Part shown: in pieces, positions 40,784-53,278 of the stretch
Layout of the letters: each line of letters starts with the position of its first letter
Numbering within the stretch: the stretch's first letter is position 1
From: Beaufortia kweichowensis
Taxonomy: Eukaryota; Chordata; Actinopteri; Cypriniformes; Gastromyzontidae
Length of the DNA: 64,000 nucleotides
Direction: 5' to 3'
Assembly: GCA_019155185.1 (NCBI GenBank)
Contig: CM032813.1
Span: 8,591,501 to 8,655,500, forward strand
Translations under genes and position numbers: made by a program
Notes under the pieces: generated by a model
The model's input: only the letters and a program-made list of their open reading frames with translations
The model's database searches: none
Told to the model about the DNA's origin: nothing

Positions 40784-43700
40784 TTGTTTATAGACAGATT
40801 TTTTATTTTTGGTTAATTTCTTTTAAACATTTTAGGCATTTAGATTATGTGCATTGCCTGTCGAACACAGATAGAAATATAGCTTTCATAATAATTTCCT
40901 AATGATAATGTGGGTCCAATCAGTTAATTTGAAGGAAAAATGTTTGTAAAGGTTTGTTAAGCTGGTGTTAAGTTTGTTTCTGGTTTTAGCGGGCGTTTGT
41001 TCTGATGTCTGGGTGGCTTTGTAAATCTGTGTTGTGGGGCTACTCAGTTTCCCATATGGAATTTCCTCTTTCTCTTGTTCTGTGACGGGACCCTCGGGCA
41101 CTGTCTATCTCTCCTCAAGGTTTGAGAGACCATTAGGGTCTAAGACATGTCCAGTGTTTTGACTGTGTATCGATCTTAATGGTCTTTCCGTCTCAAAGGC
41201 TTGTTAAAAGAAAACGACCATGCTGGGCGTTATTTCATCATTGTGGTCTGCCTCCAAACTGCCGTCCTGGGGATAATGTTCATACCAATGTGTGTTTTAT
41301 TCCAGCTAATAGCTGAAAACTGCAAAGAGCTCCTTCCTCTTCTGGAATGTGGTGAAATGTGCGAAACGCTGTTGCGGGAAACATTTTTGGTTAGACGCTA
41401 GCACCCACATTATTAGCACAGAATGGGAGAGACTGATAAATTGTGAAACATCTGGGAACGAACATTTTTCTGAGAGCCAAACCACTTTTGTTGTTTTTGG
41501 TGTTATATATGTGAAGTTTATGGTAGCATCTAGTGAATCCTCTGCTGTTTAAACTAGTTAAAAATCGTACCCGGGACACCAGTATGCTGGTCTTTTCAAC
41601 AGGGTGGGCTTTGGGGAATTTTCCTTTGGGGCTTCTCAATAATACAACATGAGGACAGTTGTGTCAGGTATGGTTTTTGGGTGGGCCTGCATGCAACACA
41701 TCTCACGTTTCCAAACCCAACGACTCATTTCACCTAGACATGATAATATGGCACCTCTCGCTCCAGGCTGCGTTTCTCCACACCGCTACATTTCCTCATT
41801 GCACTTCTTTCGCCACCAGTTCCTTCCACAGACACTTTGCCACCCAGGACGCTGAACCGGCCCCATGAGGGCAACGTCCCCAGGCCATGAGTTAGAGAGC
41901 CTGTTTGTGGTTTCTTCGCCGACTTCCCTTCTCTGCTTTTGTGACAGATTCAGTGCTGGCGTCTCATTGTATCACACCTCCACAGGATCTCCAGTGAGCT
42001 GATGTGTGTTTTGGGCCTGCAGGCGCTTGGTGAAACATGACTGGTTTGTCAGTGATTCGGGGGTCTTGAGTGATGTCAGGGACAGGGGAGGGACATATTT
42101 CCACTCGGGAGGTCAAGGGTCAGCATGGGGTTACACTTGAACAGTGTGGTAAGGCTAAGCAGGGCCTGAGGCGTTACTCTTCCATAGACGTAGAGACATA
42201 TCCCTGTTTATACAACTGAGTGATGAGTCGCCTTTAGTTTTGACTGTCTACCTGTTTGCATGTTAAAGTTGCAATTTGTAACTTCTTGTGGTCAAAAATA
42301 AACAAACATTTGTTATTGAGCAGGTACATTAAAAAATGTGGTTCACAATGGTAAACTTATAATAATAATTTATAAGTTGGGTATGATTTAGCAGGAAATG
42401 ACAATTTGACATCATATAACTTCAACCCGCATTAATCAACCTGCACTTTTATGTTTCAAACATGACGATAAAGAAAAATGAAAACATATGTATTTTAGTA
42501 GCAAATCTACTTTAATCATTCATTTGTGAGCAAATGTTACAAATGCTGCAATGTTACATTTTCCCTGACAGTATTTCAGAAACCAAGACATGTGTCCATC
42601 ACTTTCTAGCTTGTATGTCTGTATTTTGTATTGTAGTAACAAATCATCTAGACAAGAACAATCACTATTTTCTAATACATGACATGTCGCACAGTCCTAA
42701 AATATTTGTGTTTTTCTGTTTAGCCATTCATTTAGACGGAAGATGGGCCGGGTAAAATAAAGGAGACCCTGGAGGCTGGCCACTGTCAGACAGGTATGAA
42801 CAGCTCAATGAATGAAAAATGAAGGTGCTGTTTTGTATGTAGCGTAAGTGTAATTAGGCCGCATAAAAGTGTTGGGGCAAGACTCAAGAAAGCTCCTAAG
42901 GTCGACAGGTTCACATACATGAGATGTTACCACATACCTACAGTCTTTAAAACTACAGTCAGAGCTCAGAATCGACTGTGAGTCACACATACCAACGACG
43001 AGTGAATTGAGAAATATTTCCCTGCCCGTATTTAGATTTTGTTAAAATGGTTTAATTTAGCCATTTTTTATTATTATATAAAACAATTTACTGCATTTTA
43101 GAGTTACTCTAGTTTAACTACAAAATTGAAAATAATACCTCAAGCTTTTCTCCTGCCTTGTCTGTAAAGACTTGTTTAGATCACTCACGCTATCACAACA
43201 TGCCACAGGCGCATTTCTGCCTGACGTTAAATGCATTTGAAGTGTCTCACCCCACCACCACCCCAAGTCCCTCGACCGCCCTATTACGCGAACCGAGTCT
43301 CAACAAATTTAAAGCAAATTGAGAAATCGGGGCAAAGGTGTCCATCAGCAGGTCCCCCTACAGGGAGACAATAAGATATTTTAACGCTGCAGGCGGCCCA
43401 CACAAATAAACCAGCCACGGGTGAGGTACTGATATTATAGTCTTTCACAATGGTGCACAGAAACCATTAAGCCCTGACAAGTGGAAGGTTCTGTGTGACA
43501 CCGTCATGATTATAAGCAGCGCTGCTATAGATTCTGAGGTTTCAGACCCTTCACAAAACAATAGAAATACTGATGGTGGTTGTTCCATTATTGTTTTAAC
43601 CTCTAACATATGTGTAAATGTAGATGACTGCAGAAAGACTAAACAATAATACTTTTTTACTATTGTTTGACAATAGAGCACAATAGTGATCACTTTTTTA

Positions 43701-46700
43701 TGGAGTGTCCTCGATTCCAGAAGCATTCTTGCCTCATTCATTCGACAGCTGTGATAAATCAAACAAAGTATGGGAAATGGGAAAGAGGAAAATGTTTTTA
43801 ATGTCAAATGTTAAATAGCCCATGAGCTATTAATTGTATAAAGCAATATAATTGACTTCTCATACCATAAAAAACTTTTACTAAAATCTAAAATATGCCA
43901 TGTATTTGAAATTCTTTGCAAAATATTCAAACATACGTTTTATTTTATTTTATTATCAATAATAATTTTAATAATAATTTAAAAAATGATTTATTTTAGA
44001 TTTAGATCTAAATAATTTAGATCTAAATTATTAAACTGACTTAAAAATGATTTATTATTTATTCAGTTTTAACAGTTTCTATTATTGATTCTATTATAAC
44101 CGTTTTTATTATTTCATTACTGTTGTTTTGAGTGCTGTCATATCATCGTGATTATCACATATTAAAAGCTTCTATTACCACAGGCAAAACAGAGGCGACT
44201 CACCCACACGGGAACCCGATCCATGACTCGTAGCCTGGATTAGCACAGATATTTAAGCTCTGCCTTCTTCTCAGGTAAAGATATGACCACCTGACAGCTT
44301 CCCACATCAGCTTCCCATAACAGTGTTTTTCCACAGATATCATAACAGCGGTCTAAAAAGGTGTGTAGGCGAACACTTGGCGAATTTTTAGGATTTAAAA
44401 GGAACGCATTACATCTGCTCCAGTCAGAGAGATTGGAATTTTGTCAGCGTGGGCCACAGGAGGGTTTGTGTAAAGCCTGGAGTTTCATAAATGTAAATCT
44501 CTGACTGTGGTGAAATTAAACACCAGACCACACAGTCTCACGCCATGACTGTAAATTCACATGCGTCATTTCAGTGTCAGGGGATATCCCTTTCAAAACG
44601 TTTATTCTTCTTGTAAAGTAAGAGACTATTATTTAATTTTTTTATTTAATTGTTTTGATGAAAATGTCCTGTGCATTATTTCGAGTTTAAAGTCATTGAA
44701 AGATAATATGATACTTGATTTTGCCTCTGAAATAGCTTTAGATTTTTGGCTGATGTCATGAGTATATTTAAAGCTAAAAGTGTATTAGCATATCATATCA
44801 TATTAGCCAGTATAGTAAACATACAAGGGTCAGGAAAACAGAACGGGAAACTTTGCGGGAAAAGTGAAAAGTGATTTTGAACAGCAGGTTATTTGGTGTT
44901 TCATACTGAAAGTAGATTGATTATTTTCCGGCCAGAACAGATTTGCCTCAGAGCTGTACTTAGGAATTTATTTAGTCTTCTGGGATAGATGACATGGTTT
45001 TCATTGCCTCCCAAGTGCATGATTTTAAGATCCAAAACAGACAAGGAATACAAGAGCAGGTGTGAATAAAGACCGTAAGTGGCTTTCACAATCCACCGGA
45101 GGTGCTGACAGTAATTTATAGCTTCTGTATCTCGACGATTTTCACTCCTCAGCTGTAAAAACATATTTATTTCTTAAAGGTAGCACAGTGAAGACAGATC
45201 AAAATAATCCCTCAAAAGCTAGCACGATCCTAACTACATTTTGACGTTTAGAAAAGACGTTTTGTGTCGTGATGCACCTGTGATGTCATGGGAATGAATG
45301 ATGAGCTCGTGCTCTTGCTCTCTCTCAATCTTCCCGCACTTGCCTGCATGGTTGATTCTTATTCAAGCTTCATTTCTTCACTGTTCACCTCTCAGTGCTT
45401 CGGCCTCTGCGGTTGATCTTATCTTTCAATTACTGCCCTGCGAACATTCCTGCGTTCCAAACGGAGAACGTGGAACGACTATGGCATCACCTGTTCGCTA
45501 GACACGTACCTGCATTCTGTTCTGCATCACGGAGAGCAAAGCTGTCACATATCTCAGGTATTCGAATCCACCTTTATAGTTATGTGTAAGTATTGTATAT
45601 TTCTGTAAATGTTCCGTTTAGAGATGCAAGACAATAATGTAAAGTAGTTTGTAAAAACTGTAGCTGTACACACAGAAAAAAGTGATAATTTGCAAGTTTG
45701 TGTATGATTGATACTTTAAATACTTTTCTAAATGTCACAACACTGGCAAACATCTCATAATTCTCTGTGACTTGTGTGAGTAGTTCTGGCCGGGCTCTTA
45801 TTTGACCAGCGAGAGCTTTCCAGACAGCAGTAACTCGAAGCATAAATCATCGAAGACGCTGGGGATCGTAAGGCCAAGGTAACGTATATCAGTCATCAAA
45901 ATAAGGACTTCATGGGAAATGACACATTTTTAAACACCTGACATGTGTGAGAGGAGTAAATCTGACACTTTAGGGGTGACTGACATGATTTAAGGACTAG
46001 AACTCGCCCCTCTGACGGTGTGTATTTGTGTTGTTGTGTTTTATTGCACTTCCTGTGCTCCTCGCCTCCCAGAAGTTGCGTTTAATGGCACAGTAGAGGA
46101 TTTGCCTCTCACAGCCATTTTTAAAACTGTTCTAATTTAGCATCTTAAAGGTAGTTTGAAGTTGCAGAACCGTTCCCTTGACATTTATTAAGAAGCTCAT
46201 CCTGAGATGCTTTTTTAATTTTTTGAGTCATAAAAACATTTTATTACCCCTTACCTTTGAATAGTAGTGTTTTCGCTCGTAAGTGAAGAAATTAAATACA
46301 TGCTGCTGGAACCGCCAAACACCTGCTTGCAAGGCAATCAGCAGCATAAATCAGTGAATATTTATCAAGCTGTGCTCGACAAACTGCTGAGGTTTTCCTA
46401 GAAACAAGCCTGTGATCAGCGGCTCGGTTTTCTTGACAGCCAACAGTATCGTTCTACATGTGCCCTTGATAGCTTTGACCTCTGACCTCAAGATTGTCTG
46501 ATGTTTCAGGGAAATGGGGAGAAGGGCAACATGGGTCAGATAAACAGGAAGTAATTACACTCTACAGACGGCTTGAGTAGGTGTACAGCAAAAGACGGGG
46601 TAAGAAAATCTTGAACTCTATATATATATATATATATAAAGGATATATGCGAATATATCCTTTAAAGCAATGGTGTGCAGAGTAAGATAGCTGCTTGCTT

Positions 46701-46984
46701 GTAAATGAGGCTTGTTTTGTTGCTCATATTGTGCATATTTTGTTTTTTTTATCAACCAGAGCTAGAGATGATAGATAAATCGCTGATCTATAGATATGAC
46801 TGTATTTGAAGCTGCATGATTTTTCTAACTAAATAAATATATTAAAATGCACTGTAAAAATTCTTCTACATCTTACATCTTATGACAGTTTGCAAAAATA
46901 CCATTTATTCTATATATTTCATCATTTTTCTGTTTTCTATTATTTGTTTTTTCTTATGCCTATATTGTCTGCTATAAAAATGTG

Positions 46985-47050
46985 TTTTCTGTTAAGCTGC
47001 TTTGCAACAATGGTACATTATAAAAACATTATAGAATTGAATTGAAATAA
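46985..47050. repeat. Short repeat tail (AGCTGCTTTGCAACAATG ... GAATTGAATTGA)
   Basis: AAGCTGCTTTGCAACAATGG followed by a degenerate GAATTGAATTGAAATAAA tail matches the 3' end of a widespread fish retroposon or repeat as I remember it. The body is absent. Confidence 0.4.
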
Positions 47051-50000
47051 AAGATCATTTTAAAGTATAGAAAACTTTAAAGCAACTGACTTACTTTATT
47101 GATGTTTTAAAATGATCACATTAAATAATTAATTTTGCTTAGCCCCACCCATATGGCCTTGATTACATCACTTGTAAAAGATGCATAAAAAGTTGAGACA
47201 AATTATTAAAAGGATCTAAAAGGTTTTAAGTTTTAAAAGGTTAAAAGATTTTAAGTTTACTTATTTGTTGCTTGTTAAATGACTTTCTCCAGTCCAATCT
47301 TATTTTACTAAAACAACTTCAACATACGTCTTCATGTGCTGAAGTGTAAACATTGCAATCCAACCATTTGTTTAAACGATGGCTGCAAAATGAGGTCATT
47401 GTAAATGCAATATGTTTGGTTTTGTTAGTGGTGCCAAAATGTCTTGTGACATACTGTATGTTTTACTTTCTAAGATCTTTCCAAACATGTAACGTACCAA
47501 CCCTCATTTCCCCCTCCATGTGCAACACACAATAGGCCTCAAGATCTTACAAGAGAAAATCAATCCTGCGTCTCTCCTCACATCTGACCTCTGCACTCTC
47601 TACAAATCCTGAATTAATTAAAGAGGGAAATCCCACTGGCTCGCACAGAAGAGGGATTGAGAGTTTCTGGCCCCCTCCGTGCTACCAGAGGATTAGAGGA
47701 GCTGATTCAATGATGAGAGTGTTTCCAAACCTGCGGGTACCTGCGGTGACGGACATACCTAGTGTTTTCACGTGCTATATCGATGGCATATGTCGCATGG
47801 CTCAGCCAGTGCTTGTGATGTAAACTGTGTGTGTGTGTGTGTGCTAATATTTACAGGCAGTTAATATGACAGGAGTTCACGTTTAACAGGAGTCACCCCT
47901 GGCCTAAGAGATGGAGGTTGTTCTGGGTTTGTCTGGTTTTCTGGCTGCTGACCCACTTGGAAATCCAGCGCTGTAGCTTCAGCTTACACGGGTCGGCCCT
48001 GTGGCAGGTTCCCAGTGTACATACCCCACGATAAGGAGCTGCAAGGGATCTATTGTTTTTTGAGACCAGTCTGTCATCGGGGGCTTGTTGAGCAAATACG
48101 CCCAGGTATGACCGAAGTCTCGGCATCTCGCACTCCACCTACCTGCCGCTTCCAGTTAGATCTGACAGAAACACAGACTTTTTACGAAATAGCCAAGTCA
48201 AGTGTGTAATGACATTATTGTGTTGTCATTTAAGCACTAATAATTGCACTCACTGACAAACAGGAACGTTTCTTTGTGGTGTGACCTAAATGTTTAAGGA
48301 TTGTAAATGGGAAGAAATGAACCGCAGGCCACGTTTAAGCGATCAAATGGCCTCCTGAACCTGAACTTTAGTCTGCGAGGAAACGCTCTCGTAAAACTGC
48401 CACTTTCAATCAACAGGCGATCGTAGTGGAGAGAGAGGGCAGGGAAAGACGGCTTTTGCTCCTGAAACTGATCCAGGATCCGTTAAGAGTGTCAGGTCCC
48501 TCGACGCGCGCGGTCGTGGCGTTACATCACCCAAAACAAGGGTGGCGAGAAAGAGCAGAGCCCGAGTTGTAGTTTAGCCAACTTTAATATAATACTGTTA
48601 CTCTAACCAGTCGTTTTATTTTGATTTGATCTTGATTTCAGTCATGGGACCGTTCTGACACTTCACAGCATATTTAAGTTTGTAAAGACCGAGTGACTGA
48701 TGGCCCAGTTAAGGGAACCGTAACGATTTTCCCATCCAAAAACAACAAAGCGCAGCGCCAGATAAAAGCAGCCTCAAGATGTTCTCATGTGTGCGATGTG
48801 TGTTGCGTCACCGCTGTCAGATTTCCCTAACTTGCTGTATATCCGAGCCCAAGATGCTGAAGAGATGCCAGTCTGAGCGGCTGGTTGAAGCTCATTTAAA
48901 GACTCATTCATCATGGTAAAGCGGTCATCCTCCGTTTTAGAATAAATAGGCTGTCGTTCATGGGTGGCCACCCCTGCCCACCCAAACAGTCCATTGGAAG
49001 GTCTGGGGAGGTAATTTTCTTTAATAACACACTGTCGTAGTTTGAACATGGTTATTAAAAACCGCCACTATTCTGGGTCTGAGAGTTTTTGTGCCAGCCG
49101 ACCGTCCTCTGCCAAATGCGTCTCTCATCTAATTCCTGGGAGGAAAATCGCTGAGCCGTGTGAGTTATGACTGGGCAGATTTTTTGTAACAGAATGAGAC
49201 TGACACAGCATGGTTTCCTAAAGCATCGCTTATTATCGTTAAGAGCCTTGCGATTGAATACGTTGTAAAAAGTGCATTTGCTTCAATTCCCAATTGCTTT
49301 AGTCTAGACGATGTGAAATGCGTAATTCATCTCTGTATTCCAACTGTTATTAAAAGATTTTTCTGGTTGAGTTTATAGTCATTAGTTCATCATGAAAACT
49401 TTACTGTGATTTTACTCAAGCGTCCTGTGTGAGTTTTAAGTCCTGCTTACACAAAAATATATCTCTTTCTAACCTCCAGATCATTTAGCAGACGGCTGCA
49501 GTGATCCACGGCTCTCCAAACTAATGTTGGCACGAGCTGGGTGTGTTTGCCTCGAAGAAATGAACCATGAAAAGCAGGAAAACCTGTTTATTATCAATTG
49601 CATGGAAAATACACACCTGTCACTTACTCTTATTGCTGTTGTGAATTATTGCAGTCCTAACTGTGCAGGCAGGAGTCTGGAACGGATTGAATTTATTTTA
49701 TGCTGACATGCAGGTATTGTTGCTGTGTGTCTGATTTACATTAACAGTGATTTTAAGAAGATGTAAAATAAGCCACTTTGGGTCACTTCAAGTCCAGCTG
49801 TGAGAGCATTTAAACTGACCTGTTTTTAAACTCGCTGAACTTTCTCTTTCATACGTGAAAAACAGAAATTAGCTAATGTGCCGGCAAGTTATATTTAGAC
49901 GTATGACCGAGCTCTGGAGTGTTTTAATAGGCTAATTGCTGTCAGCGCTGTGTATGTGCGCAGTTAACATGGAGCCACAGGGAGCGGCGGGCGAAACGCT

Positions 50001-50320
50001 GTTAGGTTAAGAGAAACACACGGGTGTTAATAAGCAGCTGACAGGTGCATGACCCTGAGCTACAGCAGTAGTGTGGAGCACATCGGCAAGCTTGAATAAT
50101 TAGACGGAGCAAAGGCCAAATAAGAACCACCTGCTGCAGTTTGGAGACGACTGCGGAGTACTGCAGGTCTGCGATTAAAGCTCACACAAGTTTCTTTTTG
50201 TGACCCGAAAGTGTTAAATCTGTTGTCATTTATTGACTTTTGTGTAGGCTGAGTTTAAAATTTCAATACATACATGATATTCTCTATTCTCTGTCTTCTG
50301 AAGTAATATTAATCCCGTTA

Positions 50321-50545
50321 TAGAAAAGCCACATGAAATTCTTGTGTCCAAAAAACTGTGTGGCATGTGGGTTCGGCACACTTTCGTGTGAATCTCATGT
50401 GTAAATTTCCATGTAAGCAGGATCACATGTGAAACATCTGATGACATGCTTTTCACATGTGGACAACGTCAACACATGATTCACTTGAAAATTTACATGA
50501 GATGTACACAAAAGTGTTCCAAAGCCACATGAAAAATTTTGTGCA
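50321..50545. repeat. CACATG-rich foldback repeat, copy 1
   Basis: AAGCCACATGAAA occurs at both edges (about 50326 and 50522). The interior has inverted parts (AATCTCATGTGTAAATTTCC against AAAATTTACATGAGATG). It shares the exact core GGATCACATGTGAAAC with the copy at 59285-59455. Many CACATG/CATGTG E-box words occur. Confidence 0.55.
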
Positions 50546-51729
50546 AATGTTGAAAATTGTAATTTATGTGTTTTTGTGGAAAGGTCACTATGGTATATTT
50601 ATATATAATATAATATAATACAATATGCATAAAAAATTCATTTAAGACTTGTTAAAACCAGTTTGATAATTATGCTAAACTTGCAGATGTGCAAATAAGA
50701 TTTAATATGATTTCAGCTGGTCTGTTTCTCACACAGATTTATCATATAGATTACTGTTATACTATTTAGGCCGCCCCAATAAAGATGAGCAAACTATCTC
50801 CTCTCTTGCTTTTCAGATAGGAAAGTAAGTCACGCGTGTTTAGAGCAACATGAGGGTTAGTAGTGATAACGATTCCTGCAAAGCATTTAAATAAAGGGCT
50901 AATTCTTGGGTTTAGATAGTTTGGGTTAAATAAGAGACAAACTGAGAGAAGGCTTATTATGAGCTGCGTTTGAGCCGTGTGGTCTGTTACGCGCTGCGTC
51001 TGCTCTCCGTACCAAAATATTTGAAGGACTGTGAAGAGAATCCGCTGAGTTTCTCTTACATCTGTGTGCTCTCCAAATAAACATGCTGTCAACAGGTCGT
51101 CCGTTCTGGCATTGTATACACGACCCAGCGTGAAATAGCCAACACAAATATGGTTGAGCTGAAACATATTGCATATTGTGGCTAACATAGACCAGCTGCA
51201 TTATCACAGTAAACGGACGTCTCATATCTACTGTACAACCCAACGGACTGCTTTATGGCACCTGCACGCTAGAGTTTATACCGTTAGAAATGGCAATGAA
51301 TACAATGATAGTCATCAATGCTTTCTGTAGTGTGTGTGCACCTTTACAGTTCAATAACATTTGGGAAAACATAAACGGAAACAATCAAACAGATTTACAA
51401 TTATGTCATATAGCTGTCCTGCCAATGCGCGTCGCACAATAAAGAAACCCAAGATAAGATGCCAAAGTAAATAAACATGACAACAGACTTTTATGCAATC
51501 CTATTTACAATACAGTGTGCAAACAACAGCTGTGAAAATAAACATTTCATATATGCACAGATGGAAGACCATGGGCTAAAAAACGTAAGATTATTCTTCA
51601 TCTTTTCTGTGCATTGAATCTGCTTTGGTGTTCTTTGGAGTGAATCTGCGGTATGGATTTTTTTCCGTTAAGGAAACTGCCTTTATTACTGTGAAACTGC
51701 TGATCTAATGAATGAGTTGTGTGCTTCAG
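50546..51729. other. Non-coding stretch before the orphan exon pair
   Basis: AT-rich sequence with no recognisable exon. Overlapping minus-strand open frames (50766-51188 and 50926-51243) show no domain or splice context and look like chance. Confidence 0.4.
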
Positions 51730-52707
51730 GTGGGTGATGCTTTCTTATGTCGGATGTTGGATCCTTCAGATCAGCTGCGCAGTTTGTCATTGCAGAAGGT
51801 TTGTGCAGCTGTGGACGTAGCAGCAACTATAAAAAAAGATGCAATGCAAGGTAAAATAATATACATCATTAATTTATATGAATATTTTAGGTTATTTAGA
51901 ATGCTGAGTTAGTTTCATCTGTTGATTTTTTTTTTTTTTTTTTTTTTTCATTTAACAAAAACAAAACTTTCTCTAGCAGCTAACAAAACTTTCTTAATAA
52001 ACATCTCTTATTAGGTTTTTTGAACCGTTGGATGTTTTAACAAAGAAATTTTTTTGGAATCTTTCGTTAGAACATTATATTTATAATATTTCTGGAACCA
52101 ACTCTGAAATTACTTTTTTATTGTTATTTAAAATGACTGTTACTGTTATCATCAAATGTCACAAAGTTTTCTCTGCACAGCATGGTTACAGGTAAATATA
52201 AATGCTTAACAATACAATAATTTTGAACACATGTGTTGTAAATAGATGTTGGGATGCAGGAATCACATTTACTTACATTTTGAGAATTCTCTCTCTCTCT
52301 CACCCCTCCTGTCTGCTGCCTCTCTCGTCCCTCTGTGAGACTGTGTGCTGGACATGTCTCAGCTTGTGAGGTGCGGTGTTTGATGTCAGTTAATTTCTTC
52401 TGCCGCTGACAGCCCAATGGTCCCGGCAAAGTCTATGCCAACTTTCCTTTCCTGAGGTAGTGCTGCTGTAATTGTGGACCTGCCACCCCCCCAAACCAGT
52501 GGATTACAGCACTTACAGCCAGTTTACCTCCCTGACATGATGGGAAAAAGGTGCTCATACACTTAATATATTTAGATGATAATGTTATGTTTGTTCACAA
52601 ACAGAAAATAATAATACAGCTAATTTAATTTTTAATATTTATTTGCAGGTGCTGGGAAACCTTATTTAGATGACACTTCAAAAGCTTCAGATCACAAGTT
52701 AAAATAA
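51730..52707 (+). CDS. Unrecognised two-exon candidate ending in a stop and poly(A) signal
   Basis: Exon A is 51730-51850 (acceptor GTGCTTCAG, donor GCAAG|GTAAAA). Exon B is 52649-52707 (acceptor TATTTGCAG). The join is in phase and reads GAGKPYLDDTSKASDHKLK before TAA at 52705. An AATAAA at 52703-52708 overlaps the stop, followed by T/G-rich DNA. Exon A reads VGDAFLCRMLDPSDQLRSLS and onward with no stops, and an ATG at 51712 is in frame (65 residues if used). I do not recognise the protein. It could be the last two exons of a gene whose earlier exons I cannot see, a very small gene, or a coincidence of splice-like sites. Confidence 0.3.
51929..51948. repeat. Poly-T tract
   Basis: About 20 consecutive T lie between the two candidate exons. 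It could be a retroposon A-tail on the minus strand, but no SINE body was recognised next to it. Confidence 0.6.
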
Positions 52708-52961
52708 AATTTTTCCTTTAATGTGGTTTTATGGATGTTTGAGTAAATTTCGTACTTAGATTTATTCAGTTTACTAACTAAAATATGGAATCAAACAGAC
52801 GACTATGAAACATCATGTTTAGACTATCATCAGTGAAATCATTAGGAATCCAAATTAGAAAGTAAATGTAGGAGAAATCAACAATTTATTACAGATAAAA
52901 TAAAGAAGTTTCCTGAGCCATATCTAGAGAAACCTGAGGGTCTCTTTTATCTTGGGCCTGT

Positions 52962-53030
52962 AAGTAACCAAGAAGCAACGCCTTAGCAACCACCCAAAAC
53001 ACCTAGCAACGCCCCAGCATTATGGGAGCA
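52962..53030. repeat. GGTTGCTAGG-type dispersed repeat, copy 2
   Basis: In reverse orientation: CCTTAGCAACCACCCAAAAC and ACCTAGCAACGCCCCAGCA. Same family as 33395 and 60240. Confidence 0.5.
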
Positions 53031-53127
53031 TGTTTTGCACAGGTGAGAACCACTTCCTCTGACAATGTAAAACGTTTTTTGTTGAGAAAAACTGTGAATT
53101 TGAAAAGTGAATTTAGAAAAGTGATTA

Positions 53128-53278
53128 CTTTCTTCTGCAGAACACAAAAGAAGATATTAAGAAGAATGCTGGAAACCAAATAACATTGGCCTTCATTGAC
53201 TTCCATTGTCTGGACACTAAACCCCTGAGGCATTTCTCAAAATAACTTTTTTTATTTTTAGATAAACTATCCCTTTAA
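53128..53278. repeat. Dispersed repeat with TTTCTTCTGCAGAACAC end, full-length type
   Basis: It starts CTTTCTTCTGCAGAACACAA and runs through AAGAAGATATTAAGAAGAAT, CATTGACTTCCATTGTCTGG and CTGAGGCATTTCTCAAAATA to TAAACTATCCCTTTAA. The ending AACTATCCCTTTAA is the family's usual right end. It is the best-preserved copy in the window. Confidence 0.65.

Larger units (their letters stand above)
40256..50320. other. Gene desert upstream of wnt4a, distal part
   Basis: About 10 kb contains no gene I can support. Identified content is a dispersed repeat at 40644-40783, AT-rich palindromic sequence at about 43910-44110, a TA run with a small hairpin at 46619-46663, a short repeat tail at about 46985-47050, and a GT run at about 47828-47844. 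A 91-codon minus-strand open frame (48774-49049) and a small CpG cluster near 48500-48525 are noted as findings. Confidence 0.45.
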
